NCBI GenBank assembly: GCA_036504515.1
Contig: DASXVA010000009.1
Location: forward strand, 62,001 to 126,000
Length of the DNA: 64,000 nt
Direction: 5' to 3'
Source: AWTP1-18 sp036504515
Lineage (GTDB): Bacteria > Pseudomonadota > Gammaproteobacteria > Burkholderiales > Rhodocyclaceae
The notes beneath the pieces are model-generated. The model had not been told where the DNA came from. It made no database searches and worked only from the letters and a program-made list of their open reading frames with translations. The stretch's first letter is position 1. Each line of letters opens with the position of its first letter. The position numbers and the translations under genes were made by a program. Below are positions 7,561 through 16,833 of this stretch, piece after piece.

Positions 7561-10500
7561 TCAGTTGGTCAGGGTAATGCCGTGGTGCTTGTTGTTGCGC
7601 TTTTCCAGCCAGCGATGGGTGCCGGTGAAAACCACGGGAACAAAGAGGAGGGTGGAAACGGTGGCAAAGAGCAGGCCGCCGATGACGGCGCGGCCCAGGG
7701 GTGCGTTCTGTTCGGCGCCTTCACCCAGGCCGAGAGCCATGGGCAACATGCCGGCGATCATGGCCAGGGCGGTCATGAGCACGGGACGCAGTCGGGTGGA
7801 GGCGGCTTCCAGGGCGGCGCTGAGGGGCGGAATGCCATCCGCCAGGCGGCTGCGGGCGAAGGAGACAAGGAGGATGCTGTTGGCGGTGGCTACCCCCATG
7901 GTCATGATGGTACCGGTGAGGGCCGGCACGCTGAGGGTGGTGCCGGTGAGGAAGAGCATCCAGGTGATACCGGCCAGGGCGGCGGGGAGGGCGCTGATGA
8001 TGATCAGCGGGTCGAGCCAGGATTGGAAGTTCACCACCACCAGCAGGTAGACCAGAAGGATGGCCACGGCCAGCCCCACGGCCAGGCCGGTGAAAGAGCT
8101 GCTGAGGGTCTGGATCTGGCCCCGCACTACCAGGTCCACCCCCTTGGGCAACTTGCTGCGGAAGCCGTCCAGCACCCGGTCGATATCCCGGCTGACGGCG
8201 CCGAGATCACGGCCCTGGACGTTGGCGTAGATGTTGGCCATATCACTGATGTTGTAGTGGCTGACCACGGAGGGTTGTACGCCGCGCTTGATGTTCACCA
8301 GATTGCCCAGCACCTGGGGTTCTGCGCCGTTACCGGGGCTGACGGGGATGTGCATGAGGGAATCAATGCTGTCCAGGTCAGTTTCCAGGCTGCGGGCGCC
8401 GATGTTGTAGGTGGTGCCGTTGACCGGATTGAGCCAGTAGGTGGGACTGGTCTGCATGCTGCCGGAAAGGGAAATGAGCAGGTTCTCTGCCACGTTGCGC
8501 GCGGACAACCCCAACTGCTGCAACTGGGTGCGGTTCATTTCCAGAGCCAGGCTAGGCTTGCTCCAGCGTTGGTAGATATGCACATCCACCAGGCCGGGAA
8601 TCTCCCGCAGGGCATTATTGATGTCCACCAGCAGAGGCTGGATTTCCTCCGCCTTGCCGCCGATGAGCTGCACGTCGATGGGAGCGGGAATGCCGAAGTT
8701 GAGGGTCTGGCTCACCTGGTCCGCCGGCTGGAAGAAGAACTCCACGCCGGGGAAGCGAGTGGGCAGTTCCTTGCGCAGCATGTCCATGAAGTCGGGGCTG
8801 GGGTCATGGCCGGGCTTGAGGGAAACCATTATTTCGCTGTCGGAAGTCTCAGCGGTACCGGAATTGCCGTAGAGGGTGTTGATGGTGCTGTAGGGGCCGC
8901 CGATGATGTCCACAATTTCCGCCAGTTGCTCCTTGGGGATCTGCTGGCGCACCACGGCTTCCACCTGGTCCACCAGGGCCGGCATTTCTTCCAGGCGGGT
9001 GCCGGGGGCGGCCCGCAGGTGGAGGCGGATCTGGCCGGCATCCACGGCGGGAAACAGGTCCTGGCCGAGCAGGGGCACCAGGGCCAGGGAGCCCAGGCCG
9101 AAGGCGAAAAAACCGATGCCGAACTGTTTGCGATGCTTGAGCAGGTGGGCGAGCAGGATCACATAGTGTTCCCGCAGCAGCTCGAAATAGTGGTTGAAGC
9201 GGTGATAGACGGCCTGGAAGCGGCGAGCCAGGGCATTGCCGCTGGGTTTTTCATCCGGTTGTAGATGGTGATGGCCCTGCATCATGTACATCACCAGGGT
9301 GGGCACCAGGGTGCGAGACAGCACGTAGGAGGCCAGCATGGCGAACACCACGGCTTCGGCCAGGGGGACGAAGAGAGACTTGGCAACGCCGCTGAGGAAG
9401 AACATCGGAACGAAGACGATGCAGATACACAGGGTCGAAACAAAGGCTGGCACGGCGATTTCGGCGGCGCCGTCGAGAATGGCCTGGTGGGGCTTCTTGC
9501 CCAGGCTCATCTGCCGTTCGATGTTCTCGATTTCCACCGTGGCGTCGTCCACCAAAATACCCACTGCCAGGGCGAGGCCGCCCAGGGTCATGAGGTTGAT
9601 GGTCTCGCCGATCAGATAGAGCACGATCAGGGACGAGGCGATGGAGAGGGGGATCGACACAGCGATGATGCAGGTGCTGCGCCAGTTGCCGAGGAAGAGC
9701 AGGATCATGGCTGCGGTGAGGGCGGCGGCGATCAGGGCTTCATGCAGCACGTTGCCGATGGCGGCGCGGACGAAGAGGGACTGGTCGAACATCAGCTTGA
9801 TGTCCACTTCCGAGGGCAGCTTGTCCACCATTTGTGGGATGGAATCCTTGACGTGCTGCACCACTTCCAGGGTGGAGATGCTGCCGACCTTGAGCACCGA
9901 GTTGATGATGCCCCGTTCGCCGTTCTGGCGAGCGATGGTGGTGGCGGGACTGAAGCCGTCGCGGACGCTGGCCACGTCGCGGAGCAGGATGGTGCGCCCG
10001 TTCACCGTGCGTAGGGGAATGTCGCCGATGCGGGGAATGGAGGCGATGGCGCCGTTGAGGGACACCTCGTATTCACTGCTGCCCAGCTTGATGGTGCCCG
10101 TGGGCAGGATCAGATTCTGGTTGCCCATGGCGGTGACGATGTCCGCCGGCGTCAGATTGTTGGCCAACAGGGCCTTGGCATCCAGGTCCACGGAAACCTG
10201 GCGGCCCTTGGCGCCGTAGGGGTAGGTGAGGGAGACCCCTTTCTTGCCGGTGATGATGGGACGGACGAAGGTGCTCGCCAGGTCGCCCAGTTCGGTGTCG
10301 GACAGGGTGTCGCTGGACAGGCCCAACTGGATCAGCGGCAGGTCGGTGGCGGAGTATTGGCGCACCCGCCCCGGTTGCGCCCCTTGGGGCATGGAGCGGT
10401 AGGCGGCGGTGGTGCTCATCAGCACCTGGTTCATGGCGCTGCGGATATCAGTGCCGGGCTGGAAGAAAATCTTGACGATGGAAAAGCCGCTGAAGGAAAC

Positions 10501-10749
10501 GGACTCGGAATGCTCGATGCCGTCCACCGCTTGGGACAGCTCACGTTCGGCGAGACGGGTGACCCGGTCAGCCACCTCTTTCGGCGAAAGGCCCCGGTAC
10601 TCCCAGATTTCCGCCACGACGGGAATGTTGATGGTGGGCAGGATGTCCGTTGCCATGTTGCGCAGGACATAGGGCAGGGACAGAAGAATGAGCAACGCCG
10701 CCACAATGAAGGTGTAGGGACGGCGCAGGGCAATGTTAACAATCCACAT
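7561..10749 (-). CDS. RND efflux inner-membrane transporter (AcrB superfamily)
   Basis: A 1062-residue proton-driven pump and first gene of the three-gene operon. N-terminal MWIVNIALRRPYTFIVAAL is followed by the first porter domain, then the transmembrane block with the paired acidic residues of the proton relay in LAVGILVDDATVEIENI. In the second half the helix that in AcrB carries the essential Lys reads MGVATANSILLVSFA, so that Lys is absent, as in some AcrB-superfamily subgroups. This points to a subfamily distinct from classic HAE-1 multidrug pumps, and the substrate is not predictable. Start ATG at 10749 follows a region of GC-rich palindromes. Confidence 0.9.
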   Translation of the reverse strand: MWIVNIALRRPYTFIVAALLILLSLPYVLRNMATDILPTINIPVVAEIWEYRGLSPKEVADRVTRLAERELSQAVDGIEHSESVSFSGFSIVKIFFQPGTDIRSAMNQVLMSTTAAYRSMPQGAQPGRVRQYSATDLPLIQLGLSSDTLSDTELGDLASTFVRPIITGKKGVSLTYPYGAKGRQVSVDLDAKALLANNLTPADIVTAMGNQNLILPTGTIKLGSSEYEVSLNGAIASIPRIGDIPLRTVNGRTILLRDVASVRDGFSPATTIARQNGERGIINSVLKVGSISTLEVVQHVKDSIPQMVDKLPSEVDIKLMFDQSLFVRAAIGNVLHEALIAAALTAAMILLFLGNWRSTCIIAVSIPLSIASSLIVLYLIGETINLMTLGGLALAVGILVDDATVEIENIERQMSLGKKPHQAILDGAAEIAVPAFVSTLCICIVFVPMFFLSGVAKSLFVPLAEAVVFAMLASYVLSRTLVPTLVMYMMQGHHHLQPDEKPSGNALARRFQAVYHRFNHYFELLREHYVILLAHLLKHRKQFGIGFFAFGLGSLALVPLLGQDLFPAVDAGQIRLHLRAAPGTRLEEMPALVDQVEAVVRQQIPKEQLAEIVDIIGGPYSTINTLYGNSGTAETSDSEIMVSLKPGHDPSPDFMDMLRKELPTRFPGVEFFFQPADQVSQTLNFGIPAPIDVQLIGGKAEEIQPLLVDINNALREIPGLVDVHIYQRWSKPSLALEMNRTQLQQLGLSARNVAENLLISLSGSMQTSPTYWLNPVNGTTYNIGARSLETDLDSIDSLMHIPVSPGNGAEPQVLGNLVNIKRGVQPSVVSHYNISDMANIYANVQGRDLGAVSRDIDRVLDGFRSKLPKGVDLVVRGQIQTLSSSFTGLAVGLAVAILLVYLLVVVNFQSWLDPLIIISALPAALAGITWMLFLTGTTLSVPALTGTIMTMGVATANSILLVSFARSRLADGIPPLSAALEAASTRLRPVLMTALAMIAGMLPMALGLGEGAEQNAPLGRAVIGGLLFATVSTLLFVPVVFTGTHRWLEKRNNKHHGITLTN

Positions 10750-10804
10750 AGAGGTCGGGCGGCTGTCCGGCCGGGGCCGGAAATTTTCCGGCGGGGAAAA
10801 GGTG

Positions 10805-10834
10805 GCAAAAGAACGCGGCCACGGGGGGCCGCGT
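10805..10834 (-). terminator. Intrinsic terminator of the porin-ABC operon
   Basis: Read on the minus strand, arms ACGCGGCC and GGCCGCGT with a 6-base loop are followed by TCTTTT. It lies just after the ABC ATPase stop and separates this operon from the RND operon transcribed in the same direction. Confidence 0.75.
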
Positions 10835-10855
10835 CAGGATCAGCTACTGAGTGGC

Positions 10856-11635
10856 TTAAGCCGCGAGGGTGTCCGGTTCTCGTTCGATGCCGAACTCGGA
10901 CAGGATGTCTTCCTTGATACGGACAAAATCAAGGGAAGTCCGGTTTCGTGGGCGTTCAAGCTCGACTGGTACCACGCGGCGGATGCGGCCGGGACGGGGC
11001 TCCATGACCACTACCCGATCGCCCAGATAGACGGCTTCTTCCACGTCGTGGGTGACCAGGATCATGGTGATGCCTTCGGTTTCCCAGATTCGTTGCAGTT
11101 CGTTCTGGAGACGGTATTTGGTCATGGCATCGAGGGCGCCGAAAGGCTCGTCCAGCAACAGCACTTCGGGCCGGTTCACCAGTCCGCGGGCGATGGCAAC
11201 CCGTTGCGACATGCCGCCGGAAAGTTGATGGGGATAGGCTTTTTCAAAGCCGCTTAGGCCCACCAGTTTGATGTGATCGAGAATGGACTTGCGCTTTTCC
11301 TGCTCGCTCAAGGTGGAGTTTTGCAGGGCCAGACCGACGTTCTGTTCCACCGTCAGCCAGGGGAACAGACGGTGTTCCTGAAAAACAATGCCGCGATCCA
11401 GACTTGTGCCGACGATGGGTTTTCCGTCCAGCAACAGGTCGCCCTGATAATCGTTTTCCAGGCCGATGATGAGCCGCAGCAGAGTGGATTTTCCGCAACC
11501 GCTGGTACCAACGATGCTGACGAACTCACCGGGGGCAATGGACAGGGAAACGTCTTCCAGTACTTTGAGGGATTGGTTCTTGGTGTTATAGGTCTTGTTG
11601 AGCTTGTTGATGGTAAGGGTGCCTGCGTGGGCCAT
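10856..11635 (-). CDS. ABC transporter ATPase, SsuB/TauB type
   Basis: A 259-residue nucleotide-binding subunit with Walker A GTSGCGKSTLLRLI, ABC signature LSGGMSQRVAIARGL, Walker B VLLLDEPFGALD and switch His in VTHDVEEAV. The sequence is of the nitrate/sulfonate/taurine class. It is last in an operon with two permeases, a solute-binding protein and a porin. Together these form an importer; the class takes up sulfonates, taurine, nitrate or pyrimidine precursors, so the substrate is not decided by sequence. Confidence 0.92.
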   Translation of the reverse strand: MAHAGTLTINKLNKTYNTKNQSLKVLEDVSLSIAPGEFVSIVGTSGCGKSTLLRLIIGLENDYQGDLLLDGKPIVGTSLDRGIVFQEHRLFPWLTVEQNVGLALQNSTLSEQEKRKSILDHIKLVGLSGFEKAYPHQLSGGMSQRVAIARGLVNRPEVLLLDEPFGALDAMTKYRLQNELQRIWETEGITMILVTHDVEEAVYLGDRVVVMEPRPGRIRRVVPVELERPRNRTSLDFVRIKEDILSEFGIEREPDTLAA

Positions 11636-11650
11636 GGCCGTCTCCGAAAA

Positions 11651-12436
11651 TTAGTGTTGGGCGCCGCGCCAGTGCAGCAGGCGGGCTTCGATGCGGGTGG
11701 CAATGTGGTTGAAGACCAGGCCGGTAAAGCCGATGAACAACATGCCGACAATGATCAGATCCACGTGGAAGCTGGCCCGGCCACGGATGATGGTGAGGCC
11801 GAGGCCTTCCCCTACGCTGGCCAGAATGAATTCGCCACCGACAGTGGCTAGCCATGCGTAGATCAGCCCAAGATGGAGACCCGCGATGATTTGAGGAGAG
11901 GCCGCAGGTAGCACCAAGCGGCTCAACGTTTGGCGACGATTGAACCCATAGATCTGCGCTACTTCTACCTGGGTTTTGAGAATGCCACGCACGCCTTCGA
12001 TGGTGGACAAAGCAACGGGATAAAGCGTGGATAAAGCGATGAAGACGATTTTGGCAAAATCGTCGCGGCCAAAGAATGCCGAGATCAGGGGAATCCAGGC
12101 GAACAGGGAAATATGCTTGAGCGTATGGAAAGTTGGGCCGAAAATATTGTCAGCAAAACGGGAAACACCTAGTAGTACGCCGATGGCGATACCGGCAATG
12201 GAGCCCAGCAGAAAGCCTGAAATGTCACGCCAAAGGCTGGAGGTCAGGCCGACCCACAAGTCTCCGCTGACCAGGGAGTTCCAGCCAGTTTCCAACACAG
12301 TGCTGGGGGGCACAATGATGCGGGTGTCCACTGATCCTGACTGGGTTACAAGTTGCCACACGACAAGAATAAGCACCGGCAAAGCCAGGCCGCGGAAATC
12401 GAGTTTGCTTAGGGAAAGTCCAGGTTTCTTCGCCAT
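11651..12436 (-). CDS. ABC transporter permease (SsuC/TauC type) 1
   Basis: A 261-residue inner-membrane permease with about six membrane segments and the BPD_transp_1 cytoplasmic EAA-like loop (VEVAQIYGFNRRQTLSRLVLPAASPQI). It starts 3 bases after the stop of the other permease and ends 15 bases before the ATPase, so the three are tightly co-translated. Two different permease genes instead of one SsuC homodimer imply a heterodimeric membrane channel. Confidence 0.9.
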   Translation of the reverse strand: MAKKPGLSLSKLDFRGLALPVLILVVWQLVTQSGSVDTRIIVPPSTVLETGWNSLVSGDLWVGLTSSLWRDISGFLLGSIAGIAIGVLLGVSRFADNIFGPTFHTLKHISLFAWIPLISAFFGRDDFAKIVFIALSTLYPVALSTIEGVRGILKTQVEVAQIYGFNRRQTLSRLVLPAASPQIIAGLHLGLIYAWLATVGGEFILASVGEGLGLTIIRGRASFHVDLIIVGMLFIGFTGLVFNHIATRIEARLLHWRGAQH

Positions 12437-12439
12437 GAT

Positions 12440-13294
12440 TCAGAACCCCTTGGGTGACCAGCGGCTGAAATGTCGTTCAAGGCGGGTTAGCGCGAAATCG
12501 AAAACTAAACCAATAAACCCAATGGCAATCATGCAGACCACCACAACATCCATCTGCATCAAATTACGGGAGTAGGACAGCAGGTAACCGAGGCCTTCAC
12601 TGGATGCCAGCAGTTCCACAAATACTAGGGCCAGCCAGGCTTGCATGCCACCTTGGCGAACGCCGCCAAGAATCGCAGGCAGAGCAGCGGGCAGGGCGAT
12701 GTGCCAAAGGGTCTGGGAAAAACTGAACTGGTAGGCCTTACCTACTTCCAGCAGTTTGGCCGGAACATTCTGGATACCTTTATAGGTTGCGACTGCAAAG
12801 GGCACGACTACGGCAACGGTGATGGTGGAAATCTTCAGGGTTTCATCAATCCCGAAGAAGATGATCATCAGAGGCGACCAACCGATGACAGGAAACTGGG
12901 AGAAGAGCGAAAAGCTGGGGTAGAGGTAGGCCTTGGCCGTGGGGGACAGTCCCATGGTAAAGCCAATGGTCAGGCCGATACTTCCTCCGATGAGCATGCT
13001 CCACAGCACCCGCTTGATACTGACGAGGGAATGTTCCGCGAGCTCGCCGGAGCTCAGCATGTCTTTGAGGGAGTCCCACACGAAATCCGGAGGAGGAAGT
13101 ATCTGAGGGGGGAGCCAAAGGTTATCGGTGGTTACCTTCCAGAGCAGGTAAATCAAAACAGGAAAAATCAGGCCGACAAGAAATTTGTTCAGGGCCTGGG
13201 TGGGTAGGGTGATTGCGGGCAATCGCAGTCGTGGCAACTGAGGAGAGGCACCCTCCAGCGGCAGGGCTTCTTGAATGCCATGAGCAGTATTCAT
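12440..13294 (-). CDS. ABC transporter permease (SsuC/TauC type) 2
   Basis: A 284-residue permease with a cytoplasmic N-terminal extension of about 35 residues, six predicted membrane segments and the EAA-type coupling loop (LLEVGKAYQFSFSQTLWHIALPAALPAI). It is the partner of the next gene. Between it and the upstream solute-binding protein gene is a strong stem-loop (13329-13363), which probably sets a lower expression level for membrane subunits than for the binding protein. Confidence 0.9.
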   Translation of the reverse strand: MNTAHGIQEALPLEGASPQLPRLRLPAITLPTQALNKFLVGLIFPVLIYLLWKVTTDNLWLPPQILPPPDFVWDSLKDMLSSGELAEHSLVSIKRVLWSMLIGGSIGLTIGFTMGLSPTAKAYLYPSFSLFSQFPVIGWSPLMIIFFGIDETLKISTITVAVVVPFAVATYKGIQNVPAKLLEVGKAYQFSFSQTLWHIALPAALPAILGGVRQGGMQAWLALVFVELLASSEGLGYLLSYSRNLMQMDVVVVCMIAIGFIGLVFDFALTRLERHFSRWSPKGF

Positions 13295-13328
13295 GAGCGT
13301 GATTCCTTCTGGGGTAGGTGAAAGGGAA

Positions 13329-13363
13329 ACCCCACCAGATCAGGATTGTCGATCTGGTGGGGT
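13329..13363 (-). terminator. Intercistronic stem-loop after binding-protein gene
   Basis: A perfect 13-base-pair stem (ACCCCACCAGATC against GATCTGGTGGGGT, 9-base loop) lies between the binding-protein stop and the permease start. Downstream bases on the minus strand are TTCCCTTT, a weak T-run. Such elements after binding-protein genes commonly act as 3' stabilisers or partial terminators. Confidence 0.7.
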
Positions 13364-13375
13364 AATCGGCAGAAG

Positions 13376-14443
13376 TTATTTGGTCTTAGGTTTGCGTTTG
13401 GCGTTGGCGTCAAACTCGTCCCAGAAGCCTTCCAGCTTCAGTTCCTTGAGGCCAGTATTCAGGTACTTGGGCTCAATCCAGCCCTCGGTGGATACATCAC
13501 GGCGGGTGAAACGGAATTTCTTGGTTTCGCCGATTGACTTGTTGAGCATGGAAACAAAGTATTCGTCCAGCAGGGGATTCAGGCGATCTCGCAAGATGTC
13601 CCCTTGGAAGTCTTCTTTGTAATCGCCGAAGGGATTGCCGGATTTCGCCCAAAGACGAAACTGGTCATTGCGGGTTTTTTCATCAGCGGACCAAGCAGCG
13701 ACTTTCAACAACGTATTGACGAAGCGCTGAACCAGATGAGGGTATTTTTGTTCAAATTCTTCAGTAACCCAAATGAAGCTGGGTGCATTGACAGTGGGGT
13801 CGTCAATTTTGAGAATCCGGCGAATGAGGCCCCGTGCAACGAGGTCAGTCCCTGATTGAAGAGATCCATCAACATCGCCGGTGGATAAAGCTGCCTTTTG
13901 GGAGTCGGAGTTCATGTCGATGACGCGAAGATCATCTTCCTTCATTCCGTGCTGTTCCAAAACCCGGTTCAACAGCAATTGAGTCGCCGTCCCTTTTTGT
14001 ACGGTGACTTTTTTACCTTTGAGGTCTTCAATGGTTTTGTACGGTGTATTGGAAGGAACGACCAAATAGTTTTTACTGAACTGGGCTGACTTCAGAATGA
14101 TCTTGGTGCGTAGACCAGTTGAACGGGCCACGATCAAAGGAAGGTCGCCCTGGGACGCAAAGTCGACCTTTTTCAAGGCAAGAGCTTCGTTGGTGGCTGG
14201 GCCAGCACCAACGAAGAAACTCCATTCGATCTTGATGCCGTCCTTCTCGAATTCCTTCTCAAGAACTCCCTGCTGGTGAGCAGTAGCAATGTATGAAGAG
14301 CCTGAACCGGGCTTGCCACCAACGCCAGCGCCGGAGAAAGCGATGCGGATAACTTTCGGGTTTTCCTCGGCATGGACACTGCCGAGGCTGATAAAGGCTA
14401 CTAAGGCAGCAGCCAGGAGAGAGACTGTTTTTTTCATGGTCAT
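13376..14443 (-). CDS. ABC solute-binding protein, SsuA/NMT1 type
   Basis: A 355-residue periplasmic binding protein with signal peptide (KKTVSLLAAALVAFISLGSVHA). The mature protein has the class signatures AFSGAGVGGKPGSGSSY, the hinge segment GAGPATNEALALKKVDFASQGDLP and YKTIEDLKGKKVTVQKGTATQ. The family binds aliphatic or aryl sulfonates, nitrate or thiamine precursors; the Gly-rich N-terminal binding loop is unusual. A second in-frame ATG lies two codons downstream; either may be used. It follows the porin gene by 23 bases and precedes the permeases, so it is the specificity determinant of the importer. Confidence 0.9.
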   Translation of the reverse strand: MTMKKTVSLLAAALVAFISLGSVHAEENPKVIRIAFSGAGVGGKPGSGSSYIATAHQQGVLEKEFEKDGIKIEWSFFVGAGPATNEALALKKVDFASQGDLPLIVARSTGLRTKIILKSAQFSKNYLVVPSNTPYKTIEDLKGKKVTVQKGTATQLLLNRVLEQHGMKEDDLRVIDMNSDSQKAALSTGDVDGSLQSGTDLVARGLIRRILKIDDPTVNAPSFIWVTEEFEQKYPHLVQRFVNTLLKVAAWSADEKTRNDQFRLWAKSGNPFGDYKEDFQGDILRDRLNPLLDEYFVSMLNKSIGETKKFRFTRRDVSTEGWIEPKYLNTGLKELKLEGFWDEFDANAKRKPKTK

Positions 14444-14466
14444 GATTTTGATTCTCGTGAAGGGCG

Positions 14467-15951
14467 TCAGAAGCCGTACTGGAACTGTGCAGTCAGGTCG
14501 GCAACAGAGACATTGGCCTGGCCTCGGTATGAGGTTCTCGTTAAGCCCACTTGGAACTTGGTAGTTTCAGCGAAGAAGATGTTGTAGCCCAACGTATTTT
14601 TTATGATTTCGTTATTACTCACGTAGATATTGGGGTCCCACTTGTCGTATCGATAGTAGATCTGTGACGTGGTCGGCCAGAAGTCATCAAACTTCCCAAC
14701 ATTTTTCAAGTTGGTAGACCACTGTGCAATGTCGCCAAAGTTGTAGAAGAGCGTTAGCACTTGGCCTTGGCTTTTTATCTGCTGTGTGTTGCTATTGGTT
14801 TGGGTAGCTGTGATGTATGTTTCATCAACACCATCTACACGTTCATAGGTGACGCCGACTGGATTGTGGTTGTAATACACATCAATCCCTTTGCGAGTGC
14901 TATGAGCTGCATCTTTTAGGATGGTTGATGAGCTGTTGGTAAGTAGATTCCAGCCAGCGTAATACGAAGCGCCAAATTTAAGTTCTCTAAAAATGCTGGT
15001 GAAATCGGCCGGAACAGTAAAGGCGACACGACCAATGACATCTTTTTTGGAATTGTTATCTGCTGTGTTTTCTCCATTGCCGTTGACTACCCCAAAGGCA
15101 TATTCAACCAATGGTGAGCGGTAGTTGGTTGTGAAGTCGACGGTTGGCTCGTAATCACCTCGTAAGATGACGCCAATCTGGCGCTTATTAAGCTGACTAA
15201 GAGCACTGGCACCAAGAAATTGAGCTGTCGAAACTGTTGGCTTCAGTTCGTCGGAAACCTGTGCTTCAAGACCGAAAGGAAGTTTTTGTTGGCCGAAGGT
15301 TACGGTCAGCTTGGGATCTTCCAGGCCGCCGAGATTCCGTACGAGTGAGTACTGCAGATAAAGATCGGTAACCTTGACGACACTATCGCCTTGCTGCGGC
15401 GTAGTGGTAGTCGAGGAACTATTGGTGAACTTGGCATTGCTAAAAGCCAATCCTAGAGCGTAATCAAGATTCTTGCCCTCTGAGTAATCGCGGTAGAGCC
15501 GTCCTTTGAAAGATAAGGTGGCACTGGCAGAGAAGCTGTCTTGTGCTTTAGTACCAGCAGGAAGATTCGAGGTAGCAACGGTTGGATCAGTCGATTTCGT
15601 ATAGACGCCGAGTAGCGTTCCACCAATGGTCAGGCCACGAGTAGACAAGGCTGTTTTGTATTCACGATCCCGTGAGTTGTTGTATTTGTAATCTTCCAGG
15701 TCGCTTTTGAGACCGTTGATGTCATCGGTTGTCGCTAGTTCTGCACCTTCAGGAAGGGATTCTCTGGTTTTTTCCAGGGTAGCCCCTTGTTCCTTTACCT
15801 GCTTTTGCAGAGCCTCTACGGTCGCCTGCAAACTCTTCAACTGTTTAAGCAGTTCTTCTGGTGTTGGTTGGGCGGCTGCGGCGGAACTTGCCAGGGCAAT
15901 CAAGCTGATGCCAATGGCACTTTGTAACTGCCTGTTGGGCTTTTTCTTCAC
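14467..15951 (-). CDS. Outer-membrane porin with N-terminal coiled coil
   Basis: A 494-residue protein started at GTG 15951, which has AGGAG six bases upstream and opens a clean signal peptide (KKKPNRQLQSAIGISLIALASSAAAA). Upstream in-frame ATG codons would add an unlikely leader. After the signal come a predicted coiled coil (ELLKQLKSLQATVEALQKQVKEQ), as in trimeric porins, and a long barrel of alternating polar/aromatic strands ending in ...QFQYGF. It opens the operon with the ABC importer, behind a sigma-54-type promoter, and presumably admits the importer's substrate. Base composition is AT-richer than the transporter genes. Confidence 0.8.
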   Translation of the reverse strand: MKKKPNRQLQSAIGISLIALASSAAAAQPTPEELLKQLKSLQATVEALQKQVKEQGATLEKTRESLPEGAELATTDDINGLKSDLEDYKYNNSRDREYKTALSTRGLTIGGTLLGVYTKSTDPTVATSNLPAGTKAQDSFSASATLSFKGRLYRDYSEGKNLDYALGLAFSNAKFTNSSSTTTTPQQGDSVVKVTDLYLQYSLVRNLGGLEDPKLTVTFGQQKLPFGLEAQVSDELKPTVSTAQFLGASALSQLNKRQIGVILRGDYEPTVDFTTNYRSPLVEYAFGVVNGNGENTADNNSKKDVIGRVAFTVPADFTSIFRELKFGASYYAGWNLLTNSSSTILKDAAHSTRKGIDVYYNHNPVGVTYERVDGVDETYITATQTNSNTQQIKSQGQVLTLFYNFGDIAQWSTNLKNVGKFDDFWPTTSQIYYRYDKWDPNIYVSNNEIIKNTLGYNIFFAETTKFQVGLTRTSYRGQANVSVADLTAQFQYGF

Positions 15952-16049
15952 GTAGTACTCCTGTCGTATTGAGAGAGCGGCAACGCCGCATGGCTGTGTC
16001 AACTCGCAGCACTTTGGCAAGTGCTACAAGCTGTCATTTAGCTTTCAAT

Positions 16050-16065
16050 TGCAGGGACTGTGCCA
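16050..16065 (-). promoter_or_regulatory. Sigma-54 (-24/-12) promoter of porin-ABC operon
   Basis: Read on the minus strand the bases are TGGCACAGTCCCTGCA, matching TGGCACG-N4-TTGCA at all but two positions, with the required GG-to-GC spacing. The predicted transcript starts near 16040, about 90 bases before the porin GTG. Confidence 0.75.
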
Positions 16066-16136
16066 GTTTGTAACTTATTGTTAATAAAGGGCTATGTGTT
16101 GGTTTGTGGTTGCGATGCAGCAAATGGTTAAACATG

Positions 16137-16156
16137 GTTGCTGCAGCAGAAGCAGT
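16137..16156. promoter_or_regulatory. Candidate enhancer for sigma-54 activator
   Basis: GTTGCT-GCAGCAGA-AGCAGT, about 105 bases upstream of the predicted start of the porin transcript. The same pattern, GTTGCT-N8-AGCAAC, lies upstream of the PSD1 operon at 22008-22035. A shorter repeat TTGC-N6-GCAA lies at 16110-16123. Confidence 0.5.
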
Positions 16157-16174
16157 TGTCTGTTGCCATTGCAA

Positions 16175-16819
16175 TTACAGCCCCGATACGTATTCAGCGA
16201 GTGCTTCGATCTCGGCATCGGTGAGCCGCTGCGTAATGGCGTTCATGACTTCTCCTTCACTATTTTTTCGAGAACCGGAACGCCAATTGAGCAGTTGTTC
16301 CCGAACATAGATTTGGTGTTGTCCGCCGATGACGGGGTAGGAGGGATTTCCATTTCCTCGTCCCTGGACGCCGTGGCATGTTTTGCAGGCAATGATGTTG
16401 CGTTGCCAGTCGCCGTTGCTGAATAATTCTTTGGCGACGGGATGCAGCTTCCCTCCATTGCCGAGAGGGCGTACCTGGGTGGAGAAGTAGGCTGCAATAT
16501 CAGCTAGATCCTGATTACTGATGCCGCTGGCCATGGCATTCATGGTGGGATGGTCCCGCTCACCGGATTGAAAATTTTTCAGCTGTTTGAACAGATACGC
16601 CGTAGATTGCCCGGAAAGCTTGGGGACTCCTGAGGATTCGCTATTGCCGTCAACGTTGTGGCATTCCTGGCAGAGGTGGGTCGCGGATTTAATCTTGCCG
16701 GATTGCGCATTGCCACCGCCCAGGCGATGCAGGAGTTCATCCGGCTTTTCATCGGCAAGTGCTGCAGCGGACGTTAGGAATAGGGCGGCTGCCACACTCA
16801 GGGTGATGGTTTTTTTCAT
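16175..16819 (-). CDS. Di-haem cytochrome c (c4-like), periplasmic
   Basis: A 214-residue exported cytochrome with signal peptide MKKTITLSVAAALFLTSAAALA. Two class-I haem sites are seen: CQECH (after KSATHL) and CKTCH (after RNIIA), each followed by a distal Met candidate region. The two-domain layout is that of cytochrome c4 or the c-subunit of periplasmic dehydrogenases. An ATG four codons upstream (16831) is possible. The gene starts immediately after the terminator of the peroxiredoxin gene, so it is either read through from the PSD1 operon or has its own promoter. It likely carries electrons for that cluster. Confidence 0.88.
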   Translation of the reverse strand: MKKTITLSVAAALFLTSAAALADEKPDELLHRLGGGNAQSGKIKSATHLCQECHNVDGNSESSGVPKLSGQSTAYLFKQLKNFQSGERDHPTMNAMASGISNQDLADIAAYFSTQVRPLGNGGKLHPVAKELFSNGDWQRNIIACKTCHGVQGRGNGNPSYPVIGGQHQIYVREQLLNWRSGSRKNSEGEVMNAITQRLTDAEIEALAEYVSGL

Positions 16820-16833
16820 GGGATTCAGCATCT

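Noticed and set aside
7582..9264. 560-codon plus-strand frame opposite the RND pump
   Set aside because: His/Gly-rich antisense shadow of a gene with clear RND motifs.
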